This document shows, in pieces, positions 29,179 through 36,832 of a stretch of DNA of 64,000 nucleotides. Made by a program: the position numbers and the translations under genes. Source of the stretch: Bacteroidia bacterium (GTDB taxonomy: Bacteria > Bacteroidota > Bacteroidia > Bacteroidales > Paludibacteraceae). Under the pieces are notes generated by a model. It had not been told where the DNA came from. It saw only the letters and a list, made by a program, of their open reading frames with translations, and searched no databases. Numbering within the stretch: the stretch's first letter is position 1; each line of letters opens with the position of its first letter. The stretch is taken from positions 24,960-88,959 of the forward strand of contig SAAO01000014.1 in assembly GCA_009929375.1 (NCBI GenBank). Direction: 5' to 3'.

Positions 29179-29267
29179 TGAATGGTATCTTTGTGTTGTT
29201 GATAACTTTGTATAAATTCTGAAGATACAGGCATGTTTTTGATGTTAATCAATTGCCTTTCATTACA

Positions 29268-29297
29268 CAAAGATACAATGATTTTTATGCTTAACAA
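29268..29297 (-). promoter_or_regulatory. rfbB promoter
   Basis: Minus strand: TTG at 29297-29295, a 19-base spacer, TATCTTTG at 29275-29268. The leader to the ATG at 29178 would be about 80 bases. Confidence 0.75.
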
Positions 29298-29347
29298 GTT
29301 GTTGAAAACTTTTTGTTGAAAAAATTATTTATCCCGAATGCAAGACT

Positions 29348-29355
29348 TACTTTTG
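29348..29355 (+). promoter_or_regulatory. -7 element just before the HU-SPOR gene
   Basis: TACTTTTG at 29348-29355 matches TAnnTTTG. The GTG start codon begins at 29360, so the transcript would be leaderless or nearly so. A TTG 29 bases upstream is too far for a normal -33 element. Confidence 0.5.
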
Positions 29356-29359
29356 CAAT

Positions 29360-30292
29360 GTGGAAAAAATAAACGAACATATCGAACGATTACTTTGCTA
29401 TCACGAGTATGTGGTAGTGCCCGGTTTAGGTGGTTTTGTGCTGCAACGACAGTCGGCACGCATCGAAGCCGGAAAAATAATTGCTCCGTACAGTACGGTG
29501 TCATTTAATCCTTTGATGCAGCATGCCGATGGTTTGCTGGCCATCGAAATTGCGCGAAGCGAAGGTATTACTTATCGCAAGGCAGTGGAAATTCTTGAAA
29601 ATTCGGTTGCTCAGATGAAAATGCAACTGAATGACCGGAATTATCTGAATATGGGTTCACTCGGCGTTTTTGAAAAAGATGCTGAAGGCTCGCTTTTATA
29701 TGTTCCTGCTGCTGATTTGAGTTTTATTCCTTCAAATCTGGGACTTCAGGATGTAATGATTAAATCGCCAAAAGTGATTCAAATGCCTGCACGAAATGCG
29801 CAGGTGCGTACTATGCCTTCGAAGCAGGTTTGGCGTTATGCTGCGGCTGCTGTACTGGCGTTTGGTATGTTGTTTATTTCGCCCGAACTAAACGATCCGT
29901 TGCGCACCGAGTCGGCAAATCTGCTGTCGCTGTCGTTCCTCGAAAATGAAATGCCGGAAACAACTCCCGAAGTTGTAGTGTTGGAATCTGATTCTGTGGC
30001 AGAGCCCTGTCCCGAACTTGAGGAAACTATTACCGAAACAGGCGAAGTGCAGAATAACGATGCTGAACTTTATCATGTGGTAGTGGCAAGTTTGCCAACA
30101 CAGGAGTCGGCTGATAGCTATTGCGAAAAGCTGAAAGCTGAAAATTTTGAATGCGCACATGTTTTGTCGAAAATCAAAACATATCGTGTGGCCGTTAAGT
30201 CTTTCGACGATCGCGAAGAAGCGATCCGATTTATGGAAGATTTGCGCCTTACGGATGAACGTTTTGAAACTGCCTGGGTATTGTGTAAATAG
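29360..30292 (+). CDS. HU-like DNA-binding domain/SPOR domain membrane protein
   Basis: A 310-residue protein. Residues about 1-120 resemble the HU-CCDC81 class (VEKINEHIERLLCYHEYVVVPGLGGFVLQ), a membrane-spanning segment lies around residues 156-172 (WRYAAAAVLAFGMLFIS), a Glu-rich linker follows, and residues about 233-310 are a SPOR domain (YHVVVASLPTQESADSYCEKL to FETAWVLCK), which binds denuded peptidoglycan at division sites. The GTG at 29360 is used because the family starts with this helix and the overlapping ATG at 29358 reads into a stop after three codons. The combination suggests a link between nucleoid and septal wall; this is inference. Confidence 0.87.
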   Translation: MEKINEHIERLLCYHEYVVVPGLGGFVLQRQSARIEAGKIIAPYSTVSFNPLMQHADGLLAIEIARSEGITYRKAVEILENSVAQMKMQLNDRNYLNMGSLGVFEKDAEGSLLYVPAADLSFIPSNLGLQDVMIKSPKVIQMPARNAQVRTMPSKQVWRYAAAAVLAFGMLFISPELNDPLRTESANLLSLSFLENEMPETTPEVVVLESDSVAEPCPELEETITETGEVQNNDAELYHVVVASLPTQESADSYCEKLKAENFECAHVLSKIKTYRVAVKSFDDREEAIRFMEDLRLTDERFETAWVLCK

Positions 30293-30316
30293 TAAATGTA
30301 TCCGAAAAATATTATG

Positions 30317-30352
30317 AGGCTGTGTTTCGTGTTAGAAATACAGCCTTTTTTC
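30317..30352 (+). terminator. Terminator of the HU-SPOR gene
   Basis: AGGCTGTGTTTC at 30317-30328 pairs with GAAATACAGCCT at 30335-30346 (one wobble), followed by TTTTTTCTT. Confidence 0.88.
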
Positions 30353-30353
30353 T

Positions 30354-30361
30354 TACTTTTG
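30354..30361 (+). promoter_or_regulatory. -7 element of the prephenate dehydrogenase gene
   Basis: TACTTTTG at 30354-30361 matches TAnnTTTG and lies 25 bases before the ATG at 30387, directly behind the preceding terminator. Confidence 0.5.
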
Positions 30362-30386
30362 TGGCTCAATTTTTATAATTTGTAAA

Positions 30387-31166
30387 ATGAAAATTCTTGT
30401 TCTTGGTGCCGGAAAAATGGGTACCTTCCTCACCGATGTCATGTGCATTCAGCACGATGTGGCCTTGTTTGATACTGATCCCAAACGTTTGAGGTTTGTA
30501 TTCAATACTTTGCGTATGACTAAATATGAGGAAATACGTGAGTTTGAACCGGAGCTGGTTATCAATTGTGTGACGCTGAAATATACGATCGATGCATTTA
30601 AAACAGTATTGCCGTATTTGCCCAAAAACTGTATTATTTCGGATATAGCTTCGGTAAAAACAGGTCTTCAGGAGTATTACGAAAGCACCGGAATGCGATA
30701 TGTGTCGACTCACCCAATGTTCGGACCTACTTTTGCCACGCTCGACAATCTGAGTACGCAAAGTGCTATTATTATTTCCGAATCGGATCATATGGGTAAG
30801 GCATTTTTCAAGGATTTGTATGGCTCGCTGAATTTGCGTATTTTTGAATATACCTTCGATGCGCACGACGAAACAATTGCTTACTCGCTTTCAATTCCGT
30901 TTGCTTCGACGCTTGTTTTTGCTTCGGTAATGAAACATCAGGAGGCACCCGGAACGACTTTCAAACGGCATATGGATATTGCCAAAGGTCTGCTTTCGGA
31001 AGATGATTATCTGCTTTCAGAAATTTTGTTTAACCCTTATTCGCCGCATCAAATTGAGAATATCCGTGAAGAGTTGAAAATACTTCTGGATATCATCGAA
31101 AACAAGGATACTGAACGGATGCAGGATTTCCTGAAAAAAGTAAGAAAGAATATTCAGACGCCGTGA
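30387..31166 (+). CDS. Prephenate dehydrogenase
   Basis: A 259-residue NAD(P)-dependent enzyme of the TyrA family, converting prephenate to 4-hydroxyphenylpyruvate for tyrosine synthesis. Seen: the Rossmann motif KILVLGAGKMGTFL at the N-terminus, ISDIASVKTGLQEYY near residue 89 and STHPMFGPTF near residue 109 with the substrate-binding His-Pro-Met-Phe-Gly-Pro. It lacks fused chorismate mutase and ACT domains. Other aromatic-pathway genes are not adjacent. Confidence 0.9.
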   Translation: MKILVLGAGKMGTFLTDVMCIQHDVALFDTDPKRLRFVFNTLRMTKYEEIREFEPELVINCVTLKYTIDAFKTVLPYLPKNCIISDIASVKTGLQEYYESTGMRYVSTHPMFGPTFATLDNLSTQSAIIISESDHMGKAFFKDLYGSLNLRIFEYTFDAHDETIAYSLSIPFASTLVFASVMKHQEAPGTTFKRHMDIAKGLLSEDDYLLSEILFNPYSPHQIENIREELKILLDIIENKDTERMQDFLKKVRKNIQTP

Positions 31167-31185
31167 AAGGATAGTTTGGGGTTCT

Positions 31186-31275
31186 GAGTTCCGGGTTTCA
31201 GAGTTTCAGAGTTTCAGAGTTTCAGAGTTCTGAGTAGGTAGAAACGTGAAACCCTGAAACGTGAAACCCTGAAAC
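31186..31275. repeat. Octamer and 15-mer tandem repeats downstream of the prephenate dehydrogenase gene
   Basis: GTTTCAGA occurs four times head to tail at 31195-31226, followed by GTTCTGA at 31227-31233. A second array in the opposite sense follows: GTGAAACCCTGAAAC twice at 31246-31275. The two arrays are partly complementary (GTTTCAG / CTGAAAC), so the region can form a large hairpin. Confidence 0.9.
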
Positions 31276-31321
31276 TCTTAATCCCGAATCTCTTAGTATA
31301 ACACAATAAAGAAAAATCATT

Positions 31322-31501
31322 ATGGAAACAAAAGATCAGGTATTGGACGCAATGAAAAAAGCCGGTGCGCCAATAAACGCAGGTAAGTTGGTTGAACTCA
31401 CAGGTCTCGACCGTAAAGAAGTGGATAAAGCCATGAAACAGCTGAAAGCTGAAGGTGCTATCGAATCGCCTAAAGTTTGCTACTGGCAACCAAAAGCGTA
31501 A
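31322..31501 (+). CDS. 59-residue winged-helix protein
   Basis: A small gene missed by a 60-residue cut-off. The product begins [20 protein letters not shown] and ends CYWQPKA. Residues 1-55 read as a compact winged helix: helix 1 ([12 protein letters not shown]), a helix-turn-helix ([28 protein letters not shown]) and a beta wing ([11 protein letters not shown]). I recognise it as a frequent short conserved Bacteroidota protein of unknown target. It is bounded by the repeat array upstream and a strong terminator downstream. Confidence 0.88.
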   Translation: METKDQVLDAMKKAGAPINAGKLVELTGLDRKEVDKAMKQLKAEGAIESPKVCYWQPKA

Positions 31502-31516
31502 CTGCTGTATTTATTT

Positions 31517-31560
31517 AAAATGCCGACTAAAGATTGTATTCTTTGGTCGGCATTTTAATA
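31517..31560. terminator. Bidirectional terminator after the winged-helix gene
   Basis: The arm at 31517-31532 (AAAATGCCGACTAAAG) pairs with CTTTGGTCGGCATTTT at 31541-31556 (one wobble). The A-rich left end lets it also terminate the minus-strand toxin gene ending at 31569. Confidence 0.88.
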
Positions 31561-31568
31561 TGAGAATC

Positions 31569-31871
31569 TTATGTCTTTAAATTTAATTTTTCAGGATTCT
31601 GTCGGCTATCAAAGATACGAAGAACCTGAATAGTGTTGTTGTGTTCTCTGTAATAAAGTGTATTATGTTTGGTTATGACACACTTTCGAACTTTATTCTT
31701 TTTGTTGATAGTCGGAAAAAGTTTTGGCTGCTTTGAAATTGAAGCAAGTAAATTTTCAACTTCAGATATAAATTTCAATGCTACTTGTTGATTCCAGTTA
31801 TCTGAAAGATAATCCAAAGTATTCTCAATATCACTGACCGCTAGTAGTGACCAAACAATTTCTTTATGCAC
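31569..31871 (-). CDS. RelE/ParE superfamily toxin
   Basis: A 100-residue protein with the layout of ParE/RelE toxins: IVWSLLAVSDIENTLDYLSDNW (paired helices), QVALKFISEVENLLASISKQP, and the strands KCVITKHNTLYYREHNNTIQVLRIFDSRQNPEKL. Such toxins inhibit DNA gyrase or cleave mRNA on the ribosome; which one applies cannot be read. The start is GTG. It overlaps the upstream gene by 8 bases, as expected for a toxin translated after its antitoxin. Confidence 0.88.
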   Translation of the reverse strand: MHKEIVWSLLAVSDIENTLDYLSDNWNQQVALKFISEVENLLASISKQPKLFPTINKKNKVRKCVITKHNTLYYREHNNTIQVLRIFDSRQNPEKLNLKT

Positions 31872-32118
31872 GATTGAATTTTCTTGCTAATTTAGCCATT
31901 ACATCATTATGTACAATGCATTTACCTTGAGATAGTTCAGATATTGCATCTTCAATTCCTTGCTTTTCAGAATCACTCATTTGTGCCCAATCATCAATGT
32001 TTTTGTTGCTATTGATGAAATTGCGCATAATTCCATGGAGCTCTCTGAGTTTGTTTGCATCCAAGGCATCTACTTGTCGGAAAATTTGTAGTTTTAATTC
32101 TTCAGTACTCATTTTCAT
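31864..32118 (-). CDS. Antitoxin partner of the RelE/ParE toxin
   Basis: An 84-residue protein beginning MKMSTEELKLQIFRQVDAL. The N-terminal helices and the C-terminal extended part (HNDVMAKLARKFNRA) are of the type that wraps a ParE/RelE toxin. I start at the ATG at 32118; a TTG six codons upstream lies almost at the predicted transcription start. Gene order antitoxin-toxin with 8-base overlap supports the pairing. Autoregulation by the complex is usual in the family but no operator is evident. Confidence 0.8.
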   Translation of the reverse strand: MKMSTEELKLQIFRQVDALDANKLRELHGIMRNFINSNKNIDDWAQMSDSEKQGIEDAISELSQGKCIVHNDVMAKLARKFNRA

Positions 32119-32138
32119 TGTTTTGTGGTTATACAATG

Positions 32139-32146
32139 CAAAGATA
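32139..32146 (-). promoter_or_regulatory. -7 element of the toxin-antitoxin operon
   Basis: Minus strand TATCTTTG at 32146-32139, about 20 bases before the antitoxin ATG at 32118. No TTG is found at the -33 distance. Confidence 0.55.
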
Positions 32147-32192
32147 GAAAAATTTGTTATTTCCGTTTGATTTAATATAAAATCATTTGGAA

Positions 32193-33119
32193 TTATTTTC
32201 CTTCAAGTATATTGCTTTTGTCGGTTTCGAGTTGAGTAATCAGTTCGTCGACAGAGCTGAACTTCTTTTCGCTTCGAATGCGTCGTACAAAACTTACTTC
32301 TACGCGGGTGTTGTAAATGTCGCGGTTGAAGTTGAAAATATGTACTTCGATGCTGATATTCTCCCCATTTTCGAGTGTGGGTCGGTGTCCGATATTCATC
32401 ATGCCACGGTGCCGCTCGCTGTCAATATTCACCAATACTTCATAAACTCCCAAAGCAGGAATCAGTTTGTCGGGTTCGTCGGGTTTTATGTTGGCAGTGG
32501 GGAAGCCGATTTTTCGTCCCACACGGAAGCCATTCACCACATGTCCGCCAAAGCCATAAGGATAAGTCAGTATGTTGGCAGCTTTCTGTACGTCGCCCTC
32601 CTGAAGTGCTTTTCGTACATCCGAAGAGCTGATATGAGGAAATTCAGCGGTATAAAATCGTTCAGCCTGAATGACCTTCATGCCCATTTGTCCTCCATAA
32701 CGTACATAGTCGTCGAAACCTTCGGCGCGATTGCGGCCAAAGCGATGATCGTGGCCTACGAGTAATGCGCGTACCTGATAACGATCGAAAAGTACGGTTT
32801 TCAGAAATTGCTGTGCGGTAAGTTGAGCCATTTCTGGCGAAAATTCGAGCAATACACAGGCATCAACGCCGGTGGAAGATAACTGTTCGAGTTTTTCGTG
32901 CAGCGACGAAAGCAGCAAAGGTTGAAAGTCGGATTGTAGCACTTTGCGCGGGTGAACGGCAAAAGTGACAACTAAACTTTTCAATCCGGATGCAGCAGCT
33001 TTGGCTTTCAGATTTTCGATGAGAAAGCGGTGACCGCGATGTACACCATCGAAAAAGCCGACAGTAGCCACGCAGCCATCTTTCAGAAAATCGATATTTT
33101 GAGCCGTGATGATTTTCAT
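32193..33119 (-). CDS. ribF: Bifunctional riboflavin kinase/FAD synthetase
   Basis: A 308-residue protein that turns riboflavin into FMN and FAD. The N-terminal nucleotidyltransferase domain shows VGFFDGVHRGHRFLIENL near residue 22 and VGHDHRFGRNRAEG near residue 117; the C-terminal kinase domain shows GFRVGRKIGFPTANI near residue 203 and YNTRVEVSFVRRIRSEKKFSS. Full length. It is 6 bases downstream of rlmD and is probably co-transcribed with it. Confidence 0.97.
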   Translation of the reverse strand: MKIITAQNIDFLKDGCVATVGFFDGVHRGHRFLIENLKAKAAASGLKSLVVTFAVHPRKVLQSDFQPLLLSSLHEKLEQLSSTGVDACVLLEFSPEMAQLTAQQFLKTVLFDRYQVRALLVGHDHRFGRNRAEGFDDYVRYGGQMGMKVIQAERFYTAEFPHISSSDVRKALQEGDVQKAANILTYPYGFGGHVVNGFRVGRKIGFPTANIKPDEPDKLIPALGVYEVLVNIDSERHRGMMNIGHRPTLENGENISIEVHIFNFNRDIYNTRVEVSFVRRIRSEKKFSSVDELITQLETDKSNILEGK

Positions 33120-33125
33120 TTCGTT

Positions 33126-34541
33126 TTACAAATCTCTTTTTTCAAGTAAAACCACATTTTCCACATGATGGGTATGCGGAAACATATCCACAGGTTGCAC
33201 TGCAGTTACTTTGTAAGCTTTATCGAGCAAATTCAGGTCGCGGGCCTGTGTGGCGGGATTACAACTTACATACACAATGCGTTTCGGACTGGCAAAGAGC
33301 ATGGCTTCGATCACATCCTCGTGCATTCCGGCGCGCGGCGGATCGGTAATAATCACATCCGGACGGCCATGTTTTTCGATGAAATCTTCATTCAGAATGT
33401 CCTTCATATCGCCGGCGTAAAACAGCGTATTGTCGATATTATTAATGGCTGAATTGATTTTGGCATCTTCAATGGCTTCGGGCACATATTCGATTCCCAC
33501 TACCTGACGGGCCTGATGCGCCACAAAGTTTGCAATGGTTCCTGTGCCGGTGTAAAGGTCGTAAACCAGTTCGTTACCTGTGAGTTGCGCAAAGTTGCGG
33601 GCTACTTTGTAAAGTTCGTATGCCTGTTCAGAATTGGTTTGATAAAATGATTTAGGCCCGATTTTAAATTTCAGTCCTTCCATTTCTTCATAAATACAAT
33701 CAGTACCTTTGAATGTAATAATCTCCTGATCGGTAATGGTGTCGTTTGCTTTTGAGTTTATCACATACAGCAGTGAGGTAATTTCCGGGAATGTTTCAGC
33801 CAAATGTGTGAGAAGCGCTTCGCGGGCTTCCACATCTTCGTGATAAAAGACCACAATCAGCATAAGTTCGCCTGTAGAAGTGCTGCGAACCATCATAGTA
33901 CGCAAAAAACCTTCGTGATTGCGTATATCGAAGAATGTGAGCCCTTTTTCCAGTGCGTAGCGGCGAATTTCGTTACGCAGTTCGTTCGATTTACTGCCCT
34001 GAAGCCAACAATAGTTGATATCGAGCACTTTGTCGAATTGTCCGGGAATGTGAAAACCTACAGCATTCATGGTGTCGAATTGCTTGTTTTCGTTCATTTC
34101 CTCGTAAGTACGCCAGCGCTTGTTCGAAAAGGTAAATTCGAGTTTGTTGCGGTAGAATTCCGTTTTTGCCGAACCAATAATTGGGGTGATGGCCGGAAGT
34201 TCAACTTTGCCGATACGGGTCAGATTGTCGGTTACTTCCTTTTGTTTGTGTGCTATTTGTTCGTCGTAGCGCAGCATTTGCCATTTGCAGCCTCCACAAA
34301 TTCCGAAATGTTCGCACACAGGGTCGATGCGTTTGTCGGAATAATGGTGGATGGTAATGGGGCGCGCTTCCATAAAGTGACTTTTTTTACGTGTCACCTG
34401 CAGGTCGGCCACATCGCCGGGCACCACAAAGGGAACGAACACCACTACATCGTTTACGCGTGCGATGGCTTTTCCTTCGGCTGCAATATCGGTAATTTGT
34501 ACATTTTCGAGTATCGGAAGTACTTTAATCTTTCTTGCCAT
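33126..34541 (-). CDS. rlmD: 23S rRNA (uracil-5-)-methyltransferase, RlmD/RumA type
   Basis: A 471-residue enzyme of the TrmA/RumA family that methylates uridine in 23S rRNA with SAM. Seen: an N-terminal TRAM domain (about residues 8-70), the iron-sulfur ligands in CEHFGICGGCKWQ near residue 76, the SAM-binding VYDLYTGTGTIANFVA near residue 331, and the catalytic DPPRAGMHE and VSCNPATQARDL near residues 398 and 426. The exact target base (1939 or 747) cannot be decided from sequence alone. Confidence 0.94.
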   Translation of the reverse strand: MARKIKVLPILENVQITDIAAEGKAIARVNDVVVFVPFVVPGDVADLQVTRKKSHFMEARPITIHHYSDKRIDPVCEHFGICGGCKWQMLRYDEQIAHKQKEVTDNLTRIGKVELPAITPIIGSAKTEFYRNKLEFTFSNKRWRTYEEMNENKQFDTMNAVGFHIPGQFDKVLDINYCWLQGSKSNELRNEIRRYALEKGLTFFDIRNHEGFLRTMMVRSTSTGELMLIVVFYHEDVEAREALLTHLAETFPEITSLLYVINSKANDTITDQEIITFKGTDCIYEEMEGLKFKIGPKSFYQTNSEQAYELYKVARNFAQLTGNELVYDLYTGTGTIANFVAHQARQVVGIEYVPEAIEDAKINSAINNIDNTLFYAGDMKDILNEDFIEKHGRPDVIITDPPRAGMHEDVIEAMLFASPKRIVYVSCNPATQARDLNLLDKAYKVTAVQPVDMFPHTHHVENVVLLEKRDL

Positions 34542-34689
34542 TTAAAATTTGAGATTAGCCCGTGCCGTATGCTTTTCCCGTAAAAAATATGAAAGCAGGA
34601 AGCGGCTTCGGGATCGTTTTTTATAAATAATTTCGGGACTACAAAAGTACAAATTTTAAACGATTCTTTGGGGATGCTAAGCTGCTTTC

Positions 34690-35673
34690 TCACAAAGTTG
34701 TGAGCCATTTTGCCGCATAATGTATCATTTTAAAAATATTGGCAGGTTTTTCCATGTCGCAAATGAGTTGTTTGCGCGTTAGTTTGGCGGGATCGAAGTT
34801 TCCGTTTGTATGTGTGCAGGCTTTTTCGTAATGGTCGAGTGCCACCAATGCCCGCGTTAACACGGGAGCACATTGCAGCGCAAATGTTTTGGCTGACTCA
34901 ACGTTGTTTTTTGACTGTTGAATAAGTGTGGCAATGCACTGCAATTGTTGTTGATATTCGCTTCGCAGTATTTCAATGGATTTACATTGATTGGCAAATG
35001 TATAAATGCCTTCCTGTAAATCTTTATAAATATCGAAAATGTCGTTGGCGAGTTGTCCGGCTGCTCCGAGCTGATAAACAAGTTCGTTGTCCGGATTCTT
35101 CTTGTTTCCGGGCAATGCGCAGCGGTAAAAAAGCATCGACGCTCCGCCTTTTTCATCACTCAGTTGCTTTAAAATATCAGCTTCGGTTGTAGCCGATTTT
35201 TGCGCCCGCGCTGCCGATTGCGCTGCAAAAACCCGCATGGCTGTTTGTTGTGCAGTTTCCGGTTGAGATGCTGTTTTAAGCCCTTTGCGAAAGAAGTATT
35301 GCAAAAGTTTCCCCTGTGTGTTATCGGTTTCGTGCATTTCGAGCAGATGCGATATTTGCGCGTCGGTCATTTCGTGTCGGTCGAAAAGGTCGTCGAAAGG
35401 GCCTGTAAGCATGGCGAAATAAGTAATGGCCGATCGCTCTTTTTCCGAATAAGGAATATTACAAAAGCTGCAAAATGCTTCGCCCATAAGTGCAGGAATG
35501 CTGATGCCGTACAGTTTTATTTTTCGGATGTCTTCGGTATAGGGAGTGCGTTTGTATGTGTCGGGCAGTGTTTCAAGAATATTCTCCACAAACTTTTGCT
35601 GACGTTTTACCCGTCTGAAAATAGTGGGTGCAAGCACAAAAAGAGAAATAATATTTCGAAGATAACCCCACAT
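34690..35673 (-). CDS. Class I isoprenoid-synthase-like enzyme of unknown product
   Basis: A 327-residue, mainly helical protein. Two acidic motifs fit the class I isoprenoid synthase fold: DDLFD at residues 94-98 and NDIFDIYKD at residues 210-218, preceded by GAAGQLA, as in enzymes that bind prenyl diphosphates through Mg2+. The first motif is followed by RHEMTD and the spacing between motifs is about 115 residues, normal for the fold. I start at the ATG at 35673 because the longer frame would overlap the AraC gene by 180 bases. It lies 13 bases after the AraC gene, so the two form an operon. Whether it is a terpene cyclase, a prenyltransferase or a squalene-synthase-like protein is unknown. 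Confidence 0.7.
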   Translation of the reverse strand: MWGYLRNIISLFVLAPTIFRRVKRQQKFVENILETLPDTYKRTPYTEDIRKIKLYGISIPALMGEAFCSFCNIPYSEKERSAITYFAMLTGPFDDLFDRHEMTDAQISHLLEMHETDNTQGKLLQYFFRKGLKTASQPETAQQTAMRVFAAQSAARAQKSATTEADILKQLSDEKGGASMLFYRCALPGNKKNPDNELVYQLGAAGQLANDIFDIYKDLQEGIYTFANQCKSIEILRSEYQQQLQCIATLIQQSKNNVESAKTFALQCAPVLTRALVALDHYEKACTHTNGNFDPAKLTRKQLICDMEKPANIFKMIHYAAKWLTTL

Positions 35674-35686
35674 AACGGTCAGTTTA

Positions 35687-36589
35687 TTATTCGCTGCTTT
35701 CTCCCGTTTGCATATAGCGGTAATCTTTGGGAGAGTAGCCGGTGGCTTTTTTGAATATGGACGAGAAATGGTTCGACGAGGAATAATTAAGCCTGAAAGC
35801 AATTTCCTTAATGGAATGAGTGGTTTCGCAAAGCATTTCGCGGGCTTTTTCGATGCGCAAATCATTAAAATATTTGGCAGGCGAATGTCCTGTGTATTTA
35901 CGGAAGTTCAGTCTGAACGTAGAATAACTGACATTCAGCATGTCGGCAATCTGATGCGTGTCAATTTCGCTGAAAATCTGTTCATTCATAATTATTTTGG
36001 CCTGTTCAGCAATTTGCATTTCCTTTTTCTCAAGGGCTTTGTTGCGCGATTCGGCCATGGCAAGCCCCAGAATATGAAGTAAAATGCCCGAAAGATATAC
36101 CTGCGACGACTTCAGACCATTGCGAACCACATCGATGGAGCGTTGAAACAGTCGCACAAGCTCTTCGTTGAAGCCAACGTCCACAATTTGCTCATTTTCG
36201 GTAAATAGCGATCGGATTAATTGCGAATAAACGGCATTTGCCTCGAAACGTATAAAGTATTCCTTCCATTCCGTTTCGGTCATGTGGTAGTACTGATATT
36301 TCTGATTGGGCATAATAATCAGTATCATACCGCGCTCAATACGAAGTTCTTCACCATCCTCAAAACTCACAAATCCGGCCCCTTTGGTAATATAAATAAC
36401 TTTGAACTGATTGGAAACGCGGCCTTTTTTAAAGTGATAGCGAATGTCTTTTATTTGACTGTCCCTGCGTAAATGTTCATCCGGTAAAATGGATTTATAG
36501 CCCACCGAGTTTACTGTAAAACCAAAATTTGCATGATTGTCAGTCGACTCAGTATTGTTGAATTCCGATTGTAAAGTGTTTGTATTCAT
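35687..36589 (-). CDS. AraC family transcriptional regulator with cupin-like sensor
   Basis: A 300-residue regulator. Residues about 20-190 form a cupin-type ligand-binding domain (VSFEDGEELRIERGMILIIMPNQKYQYYHMT). Residues about 200-295 hold the double helix-turn-helix of AraC (IADMLNVSYSTFRLNFRKYTGHSPAKYFNDLRIEKAREML, then IKEIAFRLNYSSSNHFSSIFKKATGYSPKDYR). I start at the ATG at 36589; the TTG seven codons upstream lies inside a palindrome. The downstream isoprenoid-synthase-like gene is its likely target, and an inverted repeat before the start suggests autoregulation. Confidence 0.92.
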   Translation of the reverse strand: MNTNTLQSEFNNTESTDNHANFGFTVNSVGYKSILPDEHLRRDSQIKDIRYHFKKGRVSNQFKVIYITKGAGFVSFEDGEELRIERGMILIIMPNQKYQYYHMTETEWKEYFIRFEANAVYSQLIRSLFTENEQIVDVGFNEELVRLFQRSIDVVRNGLKSSQVYLSGILLHILGLAMAESRNKALEKKEMQIAEQAKIIMNEQIFSEIDTHQIADMLNVSYSTFRLNFRKYTGHSPAKYFNDLRIEKAREMLCETTHSIKEIAFRLNYSSSNHFSSIFKKATGYSPKDYRYMQTGESSE

Positions 36590-36596
36590 CGCACGG

Positions 36597-36641
36597 GCTT
36601 GTCTTCGCAATTTATTTTTTGCGAAGATATAAAAAACAAGC
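36597..36641. promoter_or_regulatory. Extended inverted repeat before the AraC gene
   Basis: CTTCGCAA at 36603-36610 and TTGCGAAG at 36619-36626 form a perfect 8-bp inverted repeat, enclosed by GCTTGT at 36597-36602 and ACAAGC at 36636-36641. A -7-like TATCTTCG on the minus strand overlaps its right arm. It is either an operator for the AraC protein or a leader hairpin. Confidence 0.6.
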
Positions 36642-36684
36642 TGTTTATTAAAATATCAACACATTGTTTTTTTTGCTTGCGAGA

Positions 36685-36815
36685 AGGATGGTTTTGTGCT
36701 TCTGGAGTTAATACCGCCTCGAAAGGAAGGATTGTTTGCTCCCTGAGAGTAAAACTTTGCTCTGATGGAGGAATCGTTTACTCTTCAGGGGTAAAATCCG
36801 GCTGTATGTTTAGCA
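36685..36815. repeat. Degenerate minisatellite upstream of the AraC gene
   Basis: Three diverged units of about 40-45 bases stand in tandem, each with the outline GG-n-TTGTTT(G/A)CTC followed by a GAG/GGG-TAAAA-type core. The units share roughly two thirds of positions by eye. The stretch lies between the flavoprotein stop at 36833 and the AraC promoter and codes for nothing recognisable. Confidence 0.5.
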
Positions 36816-36832
36816 AATTGTATTCGAAATTT

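Noticed and set aside
32187..34583. Long plus-strand open frames opposite ribF and rlmD
   Set aside because: Shadows of well-recognised minus-strand enzymes; no start context or protein motif.
35674..35865. Longer start for the isoprenoid-synthase-like gene
   Set aside because: It would overlap the upstream AraC gene by about 180 bases and encodes basic low-complexity sequence that mirrors the AraC C-terminus in another frame.
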